Positions 56,378-64,000 of a stretch of 64,000 nt of DNA are shown here, piece by piece. The notes beneath the pieces are model-generated. The model ran no database searches. It saw only the letters and a list, made by a program, of their open reading frames with translations, and was not told the DNA's origin. The DNA lies in assembly GCF_019602855.1 (NCBI RefSeq), contig NZ_CP080766.1, forward strand, positions 868,001-932,000, given 5' to 3'. The position numbers and the translations under genes are program-made. The stretch is from Cupriavidus pinatubonensis (lineage in GTDB: Bacteria > Pseudomonadota > Gammaproteobacteria > Burkholderiales > Burkholderiaceae). Position 1 is the first letter of the stretch, and every line of letters begins with the position of its first letter.

Positions 56378-58116
56378 AAGAGATCGTACTTCCCCAGATG
56401 CCGTCCCAGACACCCAAGACCACCACGACAAGCTGGCTGGCCCGCTGGAACTGGGACGAAATCATCGCGCGCGCGGTGCTGGCCTGCGTGCTGCTAGCGC
56501 TGTTCCTCTTCCTGCTGGCGCCGATGTGCGCCATCCTCGCCAATGCCGTGCTCGATCGTGACGGCCATTTCGTCGGACTGGCCCACTTCGCTGCCTACAT
56601 CCGCACACCGTCGCTGCTGCAGTCGGCACGCAACTCGGTAATGCTGGCCGCGAGCGTGGTCGGCATCTCCGTGCCACTGGCCTTCGTCTTCGCCTATGCG
56701 CTGACACGCAGCACGCTGCCAGCGCCGCTGAAAGCCGCCTTCCGGCTGATTGCACTGATCCCGCTGCTGGCCCCGTCCCTGCTTTCCGCCATCTCTTTCG
56801 TGCAGTGGTTCGGCAACCAAGGCGTGCTCAAGCCGCTGCTGGGCGGGGCATCGATCTACGGCGCGCGGGGCATCATCATCGCGGAGGTCTACAACACCTT
56901 TCCCCATGCGTTGATGATCCTTGTCACGGCGCTGTCGCTCGCTGACGGGCGCCTCTACGAAGCCGCCAGCGCCCTTGGCGCCAGTACCCGGCGCAAGTTC
57001 TTCAGCGTGACCCTGCCCTCCTGCAAATACGGCCTGATCAGCGCGGCGACCGTGACCTTCACCTATGTCATCTCCGACTTCGGCGCGCCCAAGGTGATTG
57101 GCGGCGACTTCAACGTGCTGTCCATCGATGTCTTCAAGCAGGTGATCGGCCAGCAGAACTTCTCGATGGGTGCGGTAGTCGGTGTGCTCCTGCTGGTGCC
57201 GTCGGTCCTCTCGTTCATGATCGACGCCGTGGTGCGCCGCAAGCTGCGCGCCCAGCTCACCGCACGTTCGGTACCCTACGCGCCCAAGCCCAATGCCTTG
57301 GCCAACGCGCTCCTCGGCGGCTACTGCATGCTGGTTTGCGCACTGTTGCTCTCCGTGGTCGGCATGGCGATCTATACCTCGCTGATCAAGCTGTGGCCCT
57401 ACGACCTGACGCTGAGCCTGCAGAACTACCACATCGTGCTGTTCGAAAGCGATATGGCCGGCGCCTACAAGAACAGCCTGGTACTCGCCACCGCCACGGC
57501 GCTGTCGGGTTCGCTCATCGTCTTCACCGGCGCCTACCTGATCGAGAAAACCCGCAACCTCGGGCTGATGCGGCCGGTCATGCATTTCCTGGCGGTGCTG
57601 TCGATGGCCGTGCCGGGTCTGGTGCTTGGGCTAGGCTATGTGATCTTCTTCAACCACCCGTCGAACCCGCTCAACTTCCTTTACAACACGATGATCCTGG
57701 TGATCCAGTCGACCATCATCCACTACTACACGTCGAGCCACCTCACGGCCATCACCGCGCTCAAGCAGATCGATAACGAGTTCGAAGCGGTCTCGGCCTC
57801 GCTCAAGGTGCCGCAATGGCGCACGTTCCTGCGCGTCACGCTGCCGGTATGCCTGCCTGCCGTACTGGACATCGCCCGCTATTACTTCGTGGTGTCGATG
57901 TCGACGCTGTCGTGCGTGATCTTCCTCTACACGCCGGAAACCATCCTCGCCTCCGTCGCCATCATGCACATGGACGATGCCGGCGACATTGGTCCCGCGG
58001 CGGCGCTTGCCAGCCTGATCGTGCTCACGTCCACCGCCATCTGCCTGGTCTATGCCCTGTGCACCCGCGTGCTGCTGCGACGCACGCAGGGCTGGCGCGA
58101 CCTGGCCCGCCACTGA
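56374..58116 (+). CDS. phnU: 2-Aminoethylphosphonate ABC transporter, fused double permease
   Basis: Predicted 580-aa inner-membrane protein carrying two full permease domains in one chain, each with about six helices. The two cytoplasmic ATPase-contact loops are [20 protein letters not shown] and [21 protein letters not shown]. In Salmonella the two halves are separate proteins (PhnU, PhnV). The ATG at 56374 overlaps the phnT stop and has GGAGC upstream; a longer frame runs back through phnT out of phase and is not used. Confidence 0.92.
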   Translation: MKEIVLPQMPSQTPKTTTTSWLARWNWDEIIARAVLACVLLALFLFLLAPMCAILANAVLDRDGHFVGLAHFAAYIRTPSLLQSARNSVMLAASVVGISVPLAFVFAYALTRSTLPAPLKAAFRLIALIPLLAPSLLSAISFVQWFGNQGVLKPLLGGASIYGARGIIIAEVYNTFPHALMILVTALSLADGRLYEAASALGASTRRKFFSVTLPSCKYGLISAATVTFTYVISDFGAPKVIGGDFNVLSIDVFKQVIGQQNFSMGAVVGVLLLVPSVLSFMIDAVVRRKLRAQLTARSVPYAPKPNALANALLGGYCMLVCALLLSVVGMAIYTSLIKLWPYDLTLSLQNYHIVLFESDMAGAYKNSLVLATATALSGSLIVFTGAYLIEKTRNLGLMRPVMHFLAVLSMAVPGLVLGLGYVIFFNHPSNPLNFLYNTMILVIQSTIIHYYTSSHLTAITALKQIDNEFEAVSASLKVPQWRTFLRVTLPVCLPAVLDIARYYFVVSMSTLSCVIFLYTPETILASVAIMHMDDAGDIGPAAALASLIVLTSTAICLVYALCTRVLLRRTQGWRDLARH

Positions 58117-58185
58117 GCGCCGCGATCCCGGAATACCGAGATACCGACAAGCCGACAGACCAGAACCCAACGTCAGGAGACACCC

Positions 58186-59313
58186 ATGACCGCCACGCCC
58201 TACCCCATCCTGCTCACTCCCGGCCCCCTCACTACCTCGGACCGCACCCGCGCTGCCATGCTGCGCGACTGGGGCTCGTGGGACACTGACTTCAACGCCA
58301 TTACCGCCCGCATTCGCCAGCAGGTGCTGGCGATCGTCCACGGCGACGACACGCATGAATGCGTGCCCCTGCAGGGCAGCGGCACCTTCTCCGTGGAGGC
58401 CGCCATCGGCACGCTGGTGCCGCGCGACGGCCATGTGCTGGTGCCTGTGAACGGCGCCTATTGCCAGCGCATCGCGAAAATCTGCAAGACCCTTGGCCGG
58501 CGCCTGTCCACCATCGACTATGCCGAGGACCGCCCCATGCGGGCAGCGGACATCGACCGCCAACTGGCTGCGGACAGCACCATCACCCACGTCGCGGTCG
58601 TCCATTGCGAAACCGGCACCGGCGTGCTCAACCCGCTGGACGAGATCGCCCAGGTCGTAGCCCGGCATGGGCGCGGCCTGATCGTCGATGCGATGAGCTC
58701 CTTCGGCGCCATCGACATCGACGCCCGCACGACCCCATTCGATGCCGTCATTGCGGCCTCCGGCAAATGCCTGGAAGGCGTGCCCGGCATGGGCTTCGTA
58801 ATCGCGCGGCGCACGGCGCTGGAGCGCTGTGAAGGCAACAGCCATTCCCTTTCGCTTGACCTCTATGACCAGTGGAAATACATGGAACGGACCACGCAGT
58901 GGCGCTTCACGCCGCCGACGCATGTGGTCGCGGCGCTTGACCAGGCGCTCCAGCAGTATGTGGAAGAAGGCGGACTTCCGGCACGCGGCGCGCGCTACGC
59001 CCGCAACTGCCAGTTGCTGGTGGACGGCATGGAGACGCTCGGCCTGAAGCCTTACCTCGAGCGCAAGGTACAGGCCCCGATCATCGTCACGTTTCATGCG
59101 CCGGCCGACCCGCGCTATGACTTCAAGACCTTCTATCAGGCCGTCAAGCAGCGCGGCTACATCCTGTATCCGGGCAAGCTCACCGAAATCGAGACCTTCC
59201 GCGTGGGATGCATCGGCCATTTCGGCGACGCGGGCATCCCCGGCGCGGTGAAGGCCATCGGCGAAGTCCTGGCGGGGATGGGCGTCGAGATCGGGATGAC
59301 CGTTGCCGCGTGA
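58186..59313 (+). CDS. phnW: 2-Aminoethylphosphonate-pyruvate transaminase
   Basis: Predicted 375-aa class V PLP aminotransferase converting AEP and pyruvate to phosphonoacetaldehyde and alanine. The opening [23 protein letters not shown] segment, [23 protein letters not shown] and the PLP lysine Lys194 in [12 protein letters not shown] are all diagnostic for PhnW. AGGAGA precedes the ATG. It is last in the transporter operon and is followed by a terminator whose T-tract has been hit by an insertion sequence. Confidence 0.96.
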   Translation: MTATPYPILLTPGPLTTSDRTRAAMLRDWGSWDTDFNAITARIRQQVLAIVHGDDTHECVPLQGSGTFSVEAAIGTLVPRDGHVLVPVNGAYCQRIAKICKTLGRRLSTIDYAEDRPMRAADIDRQLAADSTITHVAVVHCETGTGVLNPLDEIAQVVARHGRGLIVDAMSSFGAIDIDARTTPFDAVIAASGKCLEGVPGMGFVIARRTALERCEGNSHSLSLDLYDQWKYMERTTQWRFTPPTHVVAALDQALQQYVEEGGLPARGARYARNCQLLVDGMETLGLKPYLERKVQAPIIVTFHAPADPRYDFKTFYQAVKQRGYILYPGKLTEIETFRVGCIGHFGDAGIPGAVKAIGEVLAGMGVEIGMTVAA

Positions 59314-59351
59314 CGGTCGGCGCCTGCGCCATTGATTTGAGCTTGACTGAC

Positions 59352-59401
59352 ATGGCCAGGACACACCGGCGAAGCAGCCGATGCGATCCTGGCCATTTTT
59401 T
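59352..59401 (+). terminator. Rho-independent terminator of phnW, at the IS insertion point
   Basis: A 10-bp stem ATGGCCAGGA (59352-59361) / TCCTGGCCAT (59387-59396) encloses a 25-nt loop with a smaller internal hairpin and is followed by six T. The target duplication of the neighbouring IS (59396-59403) begins with these T, so the terminator itself is intact. Confidence 0.8.
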
Positions 59402-59403
59402 AT
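59396..59403. repeat. Left copy of IS target-site duplication (TTTTTTAT)
   Basis: Identical to 60737-60744 on the other side of the insertion sequence. Confidence 0.9.
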
Positions 59404-60736
59404 GGTTCTTCACCGATTTCCGGGGAAGGCCGCCCGGATCTTCAGGAAGAAGTAATGGTCATCACGGAAGCCATAGGCCATCCGTTTGATGACCTTGATC
59501 CGGTTATTAATGCCCTCTACCAGATTGGTTCCCAACGGCCAGCGGCTATGAGCCAGGATGCCTGGCAGGTATGGCTTGAGGCGTTTGGCGAACAGGCACA
59601 GAGGTACGATGCCGCTGGCCATTGCGCGCTCGTACCACCCTTGCCAGAAGCGCCGGGCGTAGCCGGGATGCCGGTATGTCCAAAGCGTCTTGAGATCGTC
59701 CTTGAGCACGTAGACGGTCATCAGCGCCTGGTTGGCAGCCAGTATTTCATCAAGCCGGATCTGATCGGCCTCACGGGTGACGTTCTCCCGATTGCGCAGC
59801 AGTAACCAGCGAGAAGACTTCACCACCTTACGGGCGGCCTTGTCGCCGCGCAGCCGATTAGCCTCGTCCACCCTAACCCGGTCGATGACTTCACGGCCGT
59901 ACTTGGCCACCACATGGAAGAGGTCATAGACGACCTGTGCTTGTGGGCAATGCATCTGCACTTCAAGGTCGTAAGCGGTATTCATGTCCATCACCGCGGC
60001 GCGAAGCTGGGCGCAGCCTTCGGGACCAAGCAGCTTGAAGAAGGGTCGGATTTCCTCTCGCGAACGTCCGCGCCCAACCCAGAGTACCCGCTTGCTCGAC
60101 GGCTCGACGATGACCGTGGCATAGCGATGGCCCTTCTGGATAGCAAACTCGTCCATCGCGATCACGGTGACGCCTTTCAGGTCGACCGGCCCCAGTTCCC
60201 GCTCCAGATAGCGCAGGTCGATGCGCTTGACGGTAGTCCAGGCCAATTGGTAGAAGCGCGCGACATGGCGCAACGACATGACTTTGCACAGTCGCGCTAC
60301 GCTGGCGGCTAGCCGCGTTGTCACCCGCGCATAGGGTGCGAGCCAGTCCAGGCGCTCCAGCTTCGGGCCACATCGCCGGCAAGCCAGACGAAGTCGCGGC
60401 ACGACCAACTCCACCGGAATCTCGAACATTGGCAGATCCCGCACGCGCCGCTCTACCCGATCGTGGATGCTGCTAACGCCCCGACCACAGCCATCGCAGC
60501 ACCGTCTCCGGCGCCCCTTAGGTTCCAGCCGGACGATGCAAATGCGCTGCCCATTACGGGTCTCCTCCCAACTATCGCGCAGGCGATAGCCTTCCCAGCA
60601 GCCGAGCTGGGCCATACAATCGCGCAGGGCCAACCTCCACCTTCCTGATTCTTGTTGTGTCGCAACTCCAAGATAACAGTGGTGGGCGTGTTGGCCCTTT
60701 TTGTTTCTAAACGGTCACGCAGATCGGCGAAGAACC
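59404..60736 (-). mobile_element. ISL3-family insertion sequence, 1333 bp
   Basis: Ends carry imperfect inverted repeats beginning GGTTCTTC (left 59404-59424, right 60716-60736 in reverse complement), identical at 16 of the first 21 positions (GGTTCTTC-x-CCGAT). An 8-bp direct duplication TTTTTTAT flanks it exactly, the size expected for ISL3 elements. One transposase gene fills most of the element. The intact duplication and frame suggest a fairly recent, possibly active insertion. Confidence 0.93.
59410..60633 (-). CDS. ISL3-family transposase
   Basis: Predicted 407-aa transposase. The N-terminal zinc-finger-like region has Cys45, Cys46, Cys49 and a second C-x-x-C (85-88). The DDE catalytic core is visible as Asp161 in VIAMDEFAIQKGH, Asp in AAVMDMNTAYDLE and Glu in TNLVEGINNRIKVIKRMAYGF. 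The start is probably TTG at 60633 with AAGG upstream; an ATG at 60615 is an alternative. The stop codon lies within 10 bp of the left end of the element. No frameshift or internal stop. Confidence 0.93.
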   Translation of the reverse strand: MALRDCMAQLGCWEGYRLRDSWEETRNGQRICIVRLEPKGRRRRCCDGCGRGVSSIHDRVERRVRDLPMFEIPVELVVPRLRLACRRCGPKLERLDWLAPYARVTTRLAASVARLCKVMSLRHVARFYQLAWTTVKRIDLRYLERELGPVDLKGVTVIAMDEFAIQKGHRYATVIVEPSSKRVLWVGRGRSREEIRPFFKLLGPEGCAQLRAAVMDMNTAYDLEVQMHCPQAQVVYDLFHVVAKYGREVIDRVRVDEANRLRGDKAARKVVKSSRWLLLRNRENVTREADQIRLDEILAANQALMTVYVLKDDLKTLWTYRHPGYARRFWQGWYERAMASGIVPLCLFAKRLKPYLPGILAHSRWPLGTNLVEGINNRIKVIKRMAYGFRDDHYFFLKIRAAFPGNR

Positions 60737-60744
60737 TTTTTTAT
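60737..60744. repeat. Right copy of IS target-site duplication (TTTTTTAT)
   Basis: Identical to 59396-59403. It is followed directly by a 9-bp hairpin (60747-60768, GCACTGCGC / GCGCAGTGC) that belongs to the original sequence downstream of the FAD oxidoreductase gene. Confidence 0.9.
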
Positions 60745-60802
60745 TGGCACTGCGCTGCTGCGCAGTGCGGCTTGTCAGGCAAGACTCGATACCCGCCGGC
60801 GC

Positions 60803-62194
60803 TCAGGCCACCTTGTCGGCTTTGCCAGCGGCCTGGGCAAAACGGGCCAGAAATTTGTCGAGCAAGAACGGTTCCGTGTGACGGTCTTCGGCGCTTTCCT
60901 TGCGCCGAATCGCGTTGCGTACCAGCAGCGACCCGAGATAGCGCACCGGTTCGGGAGGGAACTGGCCACGCGGCCCCTTCGCCAGGCCTGAACGCGTCCA
61001 GGCATTGTCCTCGCCCAATGCCAGCGACGACAGCAACTGGCCGCCCATATAGCTCGGCGCCACGCCATTGCCGGAATAGCCGAAACCATAGGAGATTGCC
61101 CGGTTTCCGTTCAGGTAGCCGAAAAACGGAAAGCCGGTAGACGAGCGGTCCGAGGGGCCATTCCAGCTGGCAATCACGGGCACATCGCTCAGGGCTGGAA
61201 AGAACGCGCGCAGGCTTTGCGTGAGCATCGTCTCGTACGGGGATGCCTGATTGAAGACCGGCGCGATGCGTCCGCGGTAGGAAAACGTATTGCCGCCCTT
61301 GCCAAGCATGAGCCGCCCGTCGCGCGTGGTGCGGTAATAGTAGACAAAGGTGCGCGAATCCAGTACCGAAGTGCCGTGATCGAGCCCGATGCTTGCCAGC
61401 AGGTCGGGGCAGCGGTCGGTCATGATCATGTCGCTCGACACAATGGCCACCGACCGCTCGAATTGCGGAAACAGCGTAGGCATCCAGGCATTGAGCGCCA
61501 GCACGACGTGGTCGGCTTCCACGCGCCCGCATGGCGTCACGACCGCGGGACGCGCGGCATCGACCAGCGAAATCATTGGCGAGCGCTCATGGATGTCGAT
61601 GCCCTGGCTCAGCGCCACGCGACGCAGTCCGCGCACCAGCTTTCCGGGGTGCACCGTGCCGGCCAACGGCGAAAAGAAGCCGGAGCGGTTGCGGGCCGAG
61701 CCCGTTCGCGCGGCAACCTCGCCACTGCTCAGGCGGTGCCAGCTATTGAGCCCCCAGTCCTCCAGCGCCTGCACGACCGGATCGAGCAAACCCTCCTGGG
61801 CGGGATTGGTGGCGGTATAGATCGTGCCGTCCATGCGCAGATCGGCATCGATACCATGCAGGCGGCAGAAATCCGCGATGGCAGGGATCGCATCCTCGGA
61901 CGCCCGTACCAGCCGCATGGCTTCGGCTTCGCCGAACAGCCGCGTCAACGTAAAGAGTTTGGTAGACCACGTCAGCATGCAGCCGCCGTTGCGGCCGCTC
62001 GCGCCTGCGCCGCAAATGTCGGCCTCGAGGATGGTAATTCTCGCGGCGGGGCGCCTTTGCCTGATCTGCAGCGCTGTCCATAGCCCGGTGAAACCGCCGC
62101 CTACGATGCAGATCTCGGCCTGTCGGGTTCCGCGCAAGGCGGGGGCAAGATCGGTATCGCCGAGAAGGGCCTGTTCTAGCCAGAAGGGGCGCAT
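60803..62194 (-). CDS. FAD-dependent amine/amino-acid oxidoreductase (DAO/PuuB-like)
   Basis: Predicted 463-aa flavoenzyme of the D-amino-acid-oxidase/gamma-glutamylputrescine-oxidase fold. FAD motif: AEICIVGGGFTGLWTALQIRQRRPAARITILEADICGAGASGRNGG; later KLVRGLRRVALSQGIDIHERSP and SDRSSTGFPFFGY with SYGFGYSGNGVAPSYMGGQLL. Such enzymes oxidise primary or N-methyl amines to imines. It converges on phnW and is separated from it only by the IS, so before insertion it was directly next to the AEP cluster. An aminophosphonate substrate is therefore worth testing; a polyamine or amino-acid substrate is equally compatible with the fold. Confidence 0.88.
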   Translation of the reverse strand: MRPFWLEQALLGDTDLAPALRGTRQAEICIVGGGFTGLWTALQIRQRRPAARITILEADICGAGASGRNGGCMLTWSTKLFTLTRLFGEAEAMRLVRASEDAIPAIADFCRLHGIDADLRMDGTIYTATNPAQEGLLDPVVQALEDWGLNSWHRLSSGEVAARTGSARNRSGFFSPLAGTVHPGKLVRGLRRVALSQGIDIHERSPMISLVDAARPAVVTPCGRVEADHVVLALNAWMPTLFPQFERSVAIVSSDMIMTDRCPDLLASIGLDHGTSVLDSRTFVYYYRTTRDGRLMLGKGGNTFSYRGRIAPVFNQASPYETMLTQSLRAFFPALSDVPVIASWNGPSDRSSTGFPFFGYLNGNRAISYGFGYSGNGVAPSYMGGQLLSSLALGEDNAWTRSGLAKGPRGQFPPEPVRYLGSLLVRNAIRRKESAEDRHTEPFLLDKFLARFAQAAGKADKVA

Positions 62195-62290
62195 GGAGTC
62201 ATCCGAGGGGTGGGGGTCCTCCTCAAATTACAACAATACGCCACACAATGCAACAAAATGACACACGCCTTCGCACTGCCTGTCGTCCGG

Positions 62291-63520
62291 CTAGCCTTTC
62301 ACGCACACAAGCTGCCGGAGCGTGTGCACGATCTCCACAAGGTCTGACTGCGCAGCCATTACCGCTTCAATGTCCTTGTAGGCCATCGGGATCTCGTCGA
62401 TCACGGCGGCGTCCTTGCGGCATTCCACGCCTTCGGTCGCGCGCACCTGGTCGGCCACGCTGAAGCGGCGCTTCGCCTCCGTGCGGCTCATGGTGCGACC
62501 TGCGCCGTGACTGCATGAGCAGAACGACTCCGGGTTGCCCTTGCCGCGTACGATGAACGATCGCGCGCCCATCGACCCCGGAATAATGCCCAGCTCTCCC
62601 GCGCGCGCACTGACGGCACCTTTGCGCGTGACCAGCACGTCCTGGCCGAAGTGGCGCTCCTTCTGCACGTAGTTGTGGTGGCAGTTAACGGCCTCTGCCT
62701 GCGTGGTGAACGGCTTGCGGATCACGCGCTGGGCGGCAGCCAGCACGTTGGCCATCATCAGCTCGCGGTTTCGCCGAGCGAACTGCTGCGCCCATGAGAC
62801 AGCGAACACATAGTCGTCATAGTGCTCCGACCCTTCGGTCAGGTAAGCGAGGTCGCGGTCGGGCAGGTTGGCCAGGTGCCGGCGCATGTCCTGCTGCGCC
62901 AGCGCGATGAAGGTGGTGCCGATCGCGTTGCCCACGCCGCGCGAACCCGAATGCAGCATGAACCAGACGGCATCGGCCTCGTCGAGGCAGACTTCGATGA
63001 AGTGATTGCCGGTGCCGAGCGTGCCGAGATGGCTGCGGTTGTTGGTGCGGGCGAGTTGCGGATACTTGTCGGTGATGCGGCGGAAGTCGGGGGCCATCCC
63101 GGCCCAGACGCTGTCGACCTGGTCCGGGATCTTTCCCCAGGCGCCTTCGTCGCGCCGGCCGCCCTGCCCGGTGCGCCCATGCGGCACCGCGTGTTCGATG
63201 GCGCTGCGCAGCGGGCCAAGGTTATCGGGCAGGTCGGATGCGTGCAGCGATGTACGCACGGCCATCATGCCGCAGCCGATATCTACGCCGACCGCCGCCG
63301 GAATCACGGCACCTACAGTAGGAATCACCGAGCCGATGGTCGAGCCCTTGCCGAGATGCACATCGGGCATCACCGCGAGATGGCTGAAGATGAACGGCAA
63401 CTGCGCGGTGTTGGCAAGCTGGCGGCGCGCCTCTTCCTCCACGGGCACGCCGCGGGTCCACATCTTGACCGGGCGGCCCTTGTCGGTCTTCAGCAGTTCG
63501 TAGCGGGCCTGTTGCGTCAT
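62291..63520 (-). CDS. rtcB: RtcB-family RNA-splicing ligase
   Basis: Predicted 409-aa GTP- and Mn-dependent RNA ligase joining 3'-phosphate (or 2',3'-cyclic phosphate) to 5'-OH RNA ends. Active-site residues: Asp80 and Cys83 in GVDIGCGMMAVRT, GTGNHFIEV, HSGSRGVGN, CHHNYV and the guanylylated His338 in CSCSHGAGRTMSR. GGAGACATCC precedes the ATG. Neither rtcA (cyclase) nor the sigma54 activator rtcR is adjacent in the visible sequence. Confidence 0.96.
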   Translation of the reverse strand: MTQQARYELLKTDKGRPVKMWTRGVPVEEEARRQLANTAQLPFIFSHLAVMPDVHLGKGSTIGSVIPTVGAVIPAAVGVDIGCGMMAVRTSLHASDLPDNLGPLRSAIEHAVPHGRTGQGGRRDEGAWGKIPDQVDSVWAGMAPDFRRITDKYPQLARTNNRSHLGTLGTGNHFIEVCLDEADAVWFMLHSGSRGVGNAIGTTFIALAQQDMRRHLANLPDRDLAYLTEGSEHYDDYVFAVSWAQQFARRNRELMMANVLAAAQRVIRKPFTTQAEAVNCHHNYVQKERHFGQDVLVTRKGAVSARAGELGIIPGSMGARSFIVRGKGNPESFCSCSHGAGRTMSRTEAKRRFSVADQVRATEGVECRKDAAVIDEIPMAYKDIEAVMAAQSDLVEIVHTLRQLVCVKG

Positions 63521-63613
63521 GGATGTCTCCGGGTCGGATCGGCTGCAGTTTAGACGGTCAGGCCCGCAGTCAAATCCCGAAGTGAGGAAACCGGCATCCG
63601 GCGTCAGGGAACA

Positions 63614-63640
63614 CGCTTAAAGACAACCCGCTTAAAGACA
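63614..63640. repeat. 12-bp direct repeat, 15-bp period
   Basis: CGCTTAAAGACA occurs at 63614-63625 and 63629-63640. It lies between rtcB and the chemotaxis receptor gene, close to two hairpins (around 63643-63660 and 63674-63705). No function assigned. Confidence 0.7.
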
Positions 63641-63717
63641 CAGCAGGGCCGGGCCCTGCGCGACGGGAGCGACAGGCAGGACCCGTACCTCACCTGTCCT
63701 GCCGCCGCACTATTCCA

Positions 63718-64000
63718 CTACGCCATGACAACGCGCCCCGAAGCCTGAATCGCCCTTGTGCCTGGTTCATGCCGCGCATGCGATTCCCCAGGCAGCCGGA
63801 AGACCGACACCAGTTCGTTCAGTTCGCGTCCTTGCTCCTCGAGCGAGCGCGACGCCGACGCTGCCTCGCTGACGAGCGAAGCGTTGTGCTGCGTGACCTG
63901 GTCGATCTGGACGATGGCCTGGTTCACCTGCTCGATGCCGCGTCCTTGTTCCGACGATGCGGTGGCAATCTCTTCGACAATGGCCATGACCTGGGCCACG
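63718..64000 (-). CDS. C-terminus of a methyl-accepting chemotaxis protein (cut by window edge)
   Basis: The last 93 codons of a chemoreceptor. MAQVMAIVEEIATASSEQGRGIEQVNQAIVQIDQVTQHNASLVSEAASASRSLEEQGRELNELVSVFRL is the second half of the signalling/adaptation helix bundle, including the Glu/Gln adaptation region. The tail ends in ASGRVVMA and lacks the CheR/CheB-tethering pentapeptide (NWETF-like). The sensor domain is outside the window. Confidence 0.93.
   Translation of the reverse strand, partial: VAQVMAIVEEIATASSEQGRGIEQVNQAIVQIDQVTQHNASLVSEAASASRSLEEQGRELNELVSVFRLPGESHARHEPGTRAIQASGRVVMA

Noticed and set aside
57631..59364. 577-codon minus-strand frame opposite the AEP permease and phnW
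   Set aside because: Antisense shadow of two certain genes, no family signature.

Overview
The window looks like a chromosome or chromid segment of a beta-proteobacterium of the Burkholderiaceae, most probably Cupriavidus or a close relative. This rests on high GC, a czcCBA-type heavy-metal efflux operon, Bug-type solute-binding protein, acnB next to a fliLMNOPQR block, and the phnWAY route for phosphonate breakdown. The genus is inferred from gene content and protein style; no search was run.

Layout. 1-6130: heavy-metal RND efflux operon czcC-czcB-czcA (minus strand) with its own terminator, then the start of a small secreted protein cut by the window edge. 6337-14465: mostly minus-strand metabolic and envelope genes (acyl-CoA dehydrogenase, LysR regulator, DUF1254/DUF1214 lipoprotein, methyltransferase, PQQ-type sugar dehydrogenase lipoprotein, glutathione transferase). 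14656-14907: three tRNA genes (Asn-GTT, Gly-GCC, Thr-GGT, minus strand). 15130-22805: proline iminopeptidase, a second GST, a flavodoxin-like protein beside a diiron metallo-beta-lactamase protein (together resembling a flavodiiron protein split in two), a YciI-like protein, a LysR/SDR divergent pair, an orphan Tat-exported solute-binding protein and a glycine/proline-rich secreted protein. 23286-31896: MscS-type channel, outer-membrane protein, cytochrome c, a tightly overlapping Bug/PhzF/RidA operon, AraC regulator, di-Mop molybdate-binding protein and a YjfB-like protein. 31917-33788: glycosyltransferase and an orphan N-terminal domain of a type I secretion ATPase.

33891-39777 is a compact catabolic-looking unit: AraC regulator, SDR, StyA/indole-monooxygenase-like FAD monooxygenase, its flavin reductase, and a phytoene-dehydrogenase-like FAD oxidoreductase. 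A pair of direct repeats 22 bp apart lies in front of the SDR and is a good candidate for the AraC operator. 40011-44426 holds a small HTH protein, an alpha/beta hydrolase, a small lipoprotein and acnB, with strong hairpins after acnB and a palindrome in front of it. 44778-49205 is the flagellar export/switch operon fliL-fliM-fliN-fliO-fliP-fliQ-fliR.

49283-59401 is a complete 2-aminoethylphosphonate (AEP) system. A divergent promoter region with a 17-bp inverted repeat separates gntR-phnA-phnY-ald (minus) from the AEP ABC transporter genes phnS-phnT-phnU and phnW (plus). The logic closes on itself: import AEP, transaminate with pyruvate (PhnW), oxidise to phosphonoacetate (PhnY), hydrolyse to acetate and phosphate (PhnA), and turn the alanine by-product back into pyruvate, ammonium and NADH (Ald). 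A 1333-bp ISL3-family insertion sequence with a perfect 8-bp target duplication sits exactly at the T-tract of the phnW terminator, and separates this cluster from a FAD oxidoreductase that may act on aminophosphonates. The window ends with rtcB (RNA ligase) and the C-terminus of a chemotaxis receptor.
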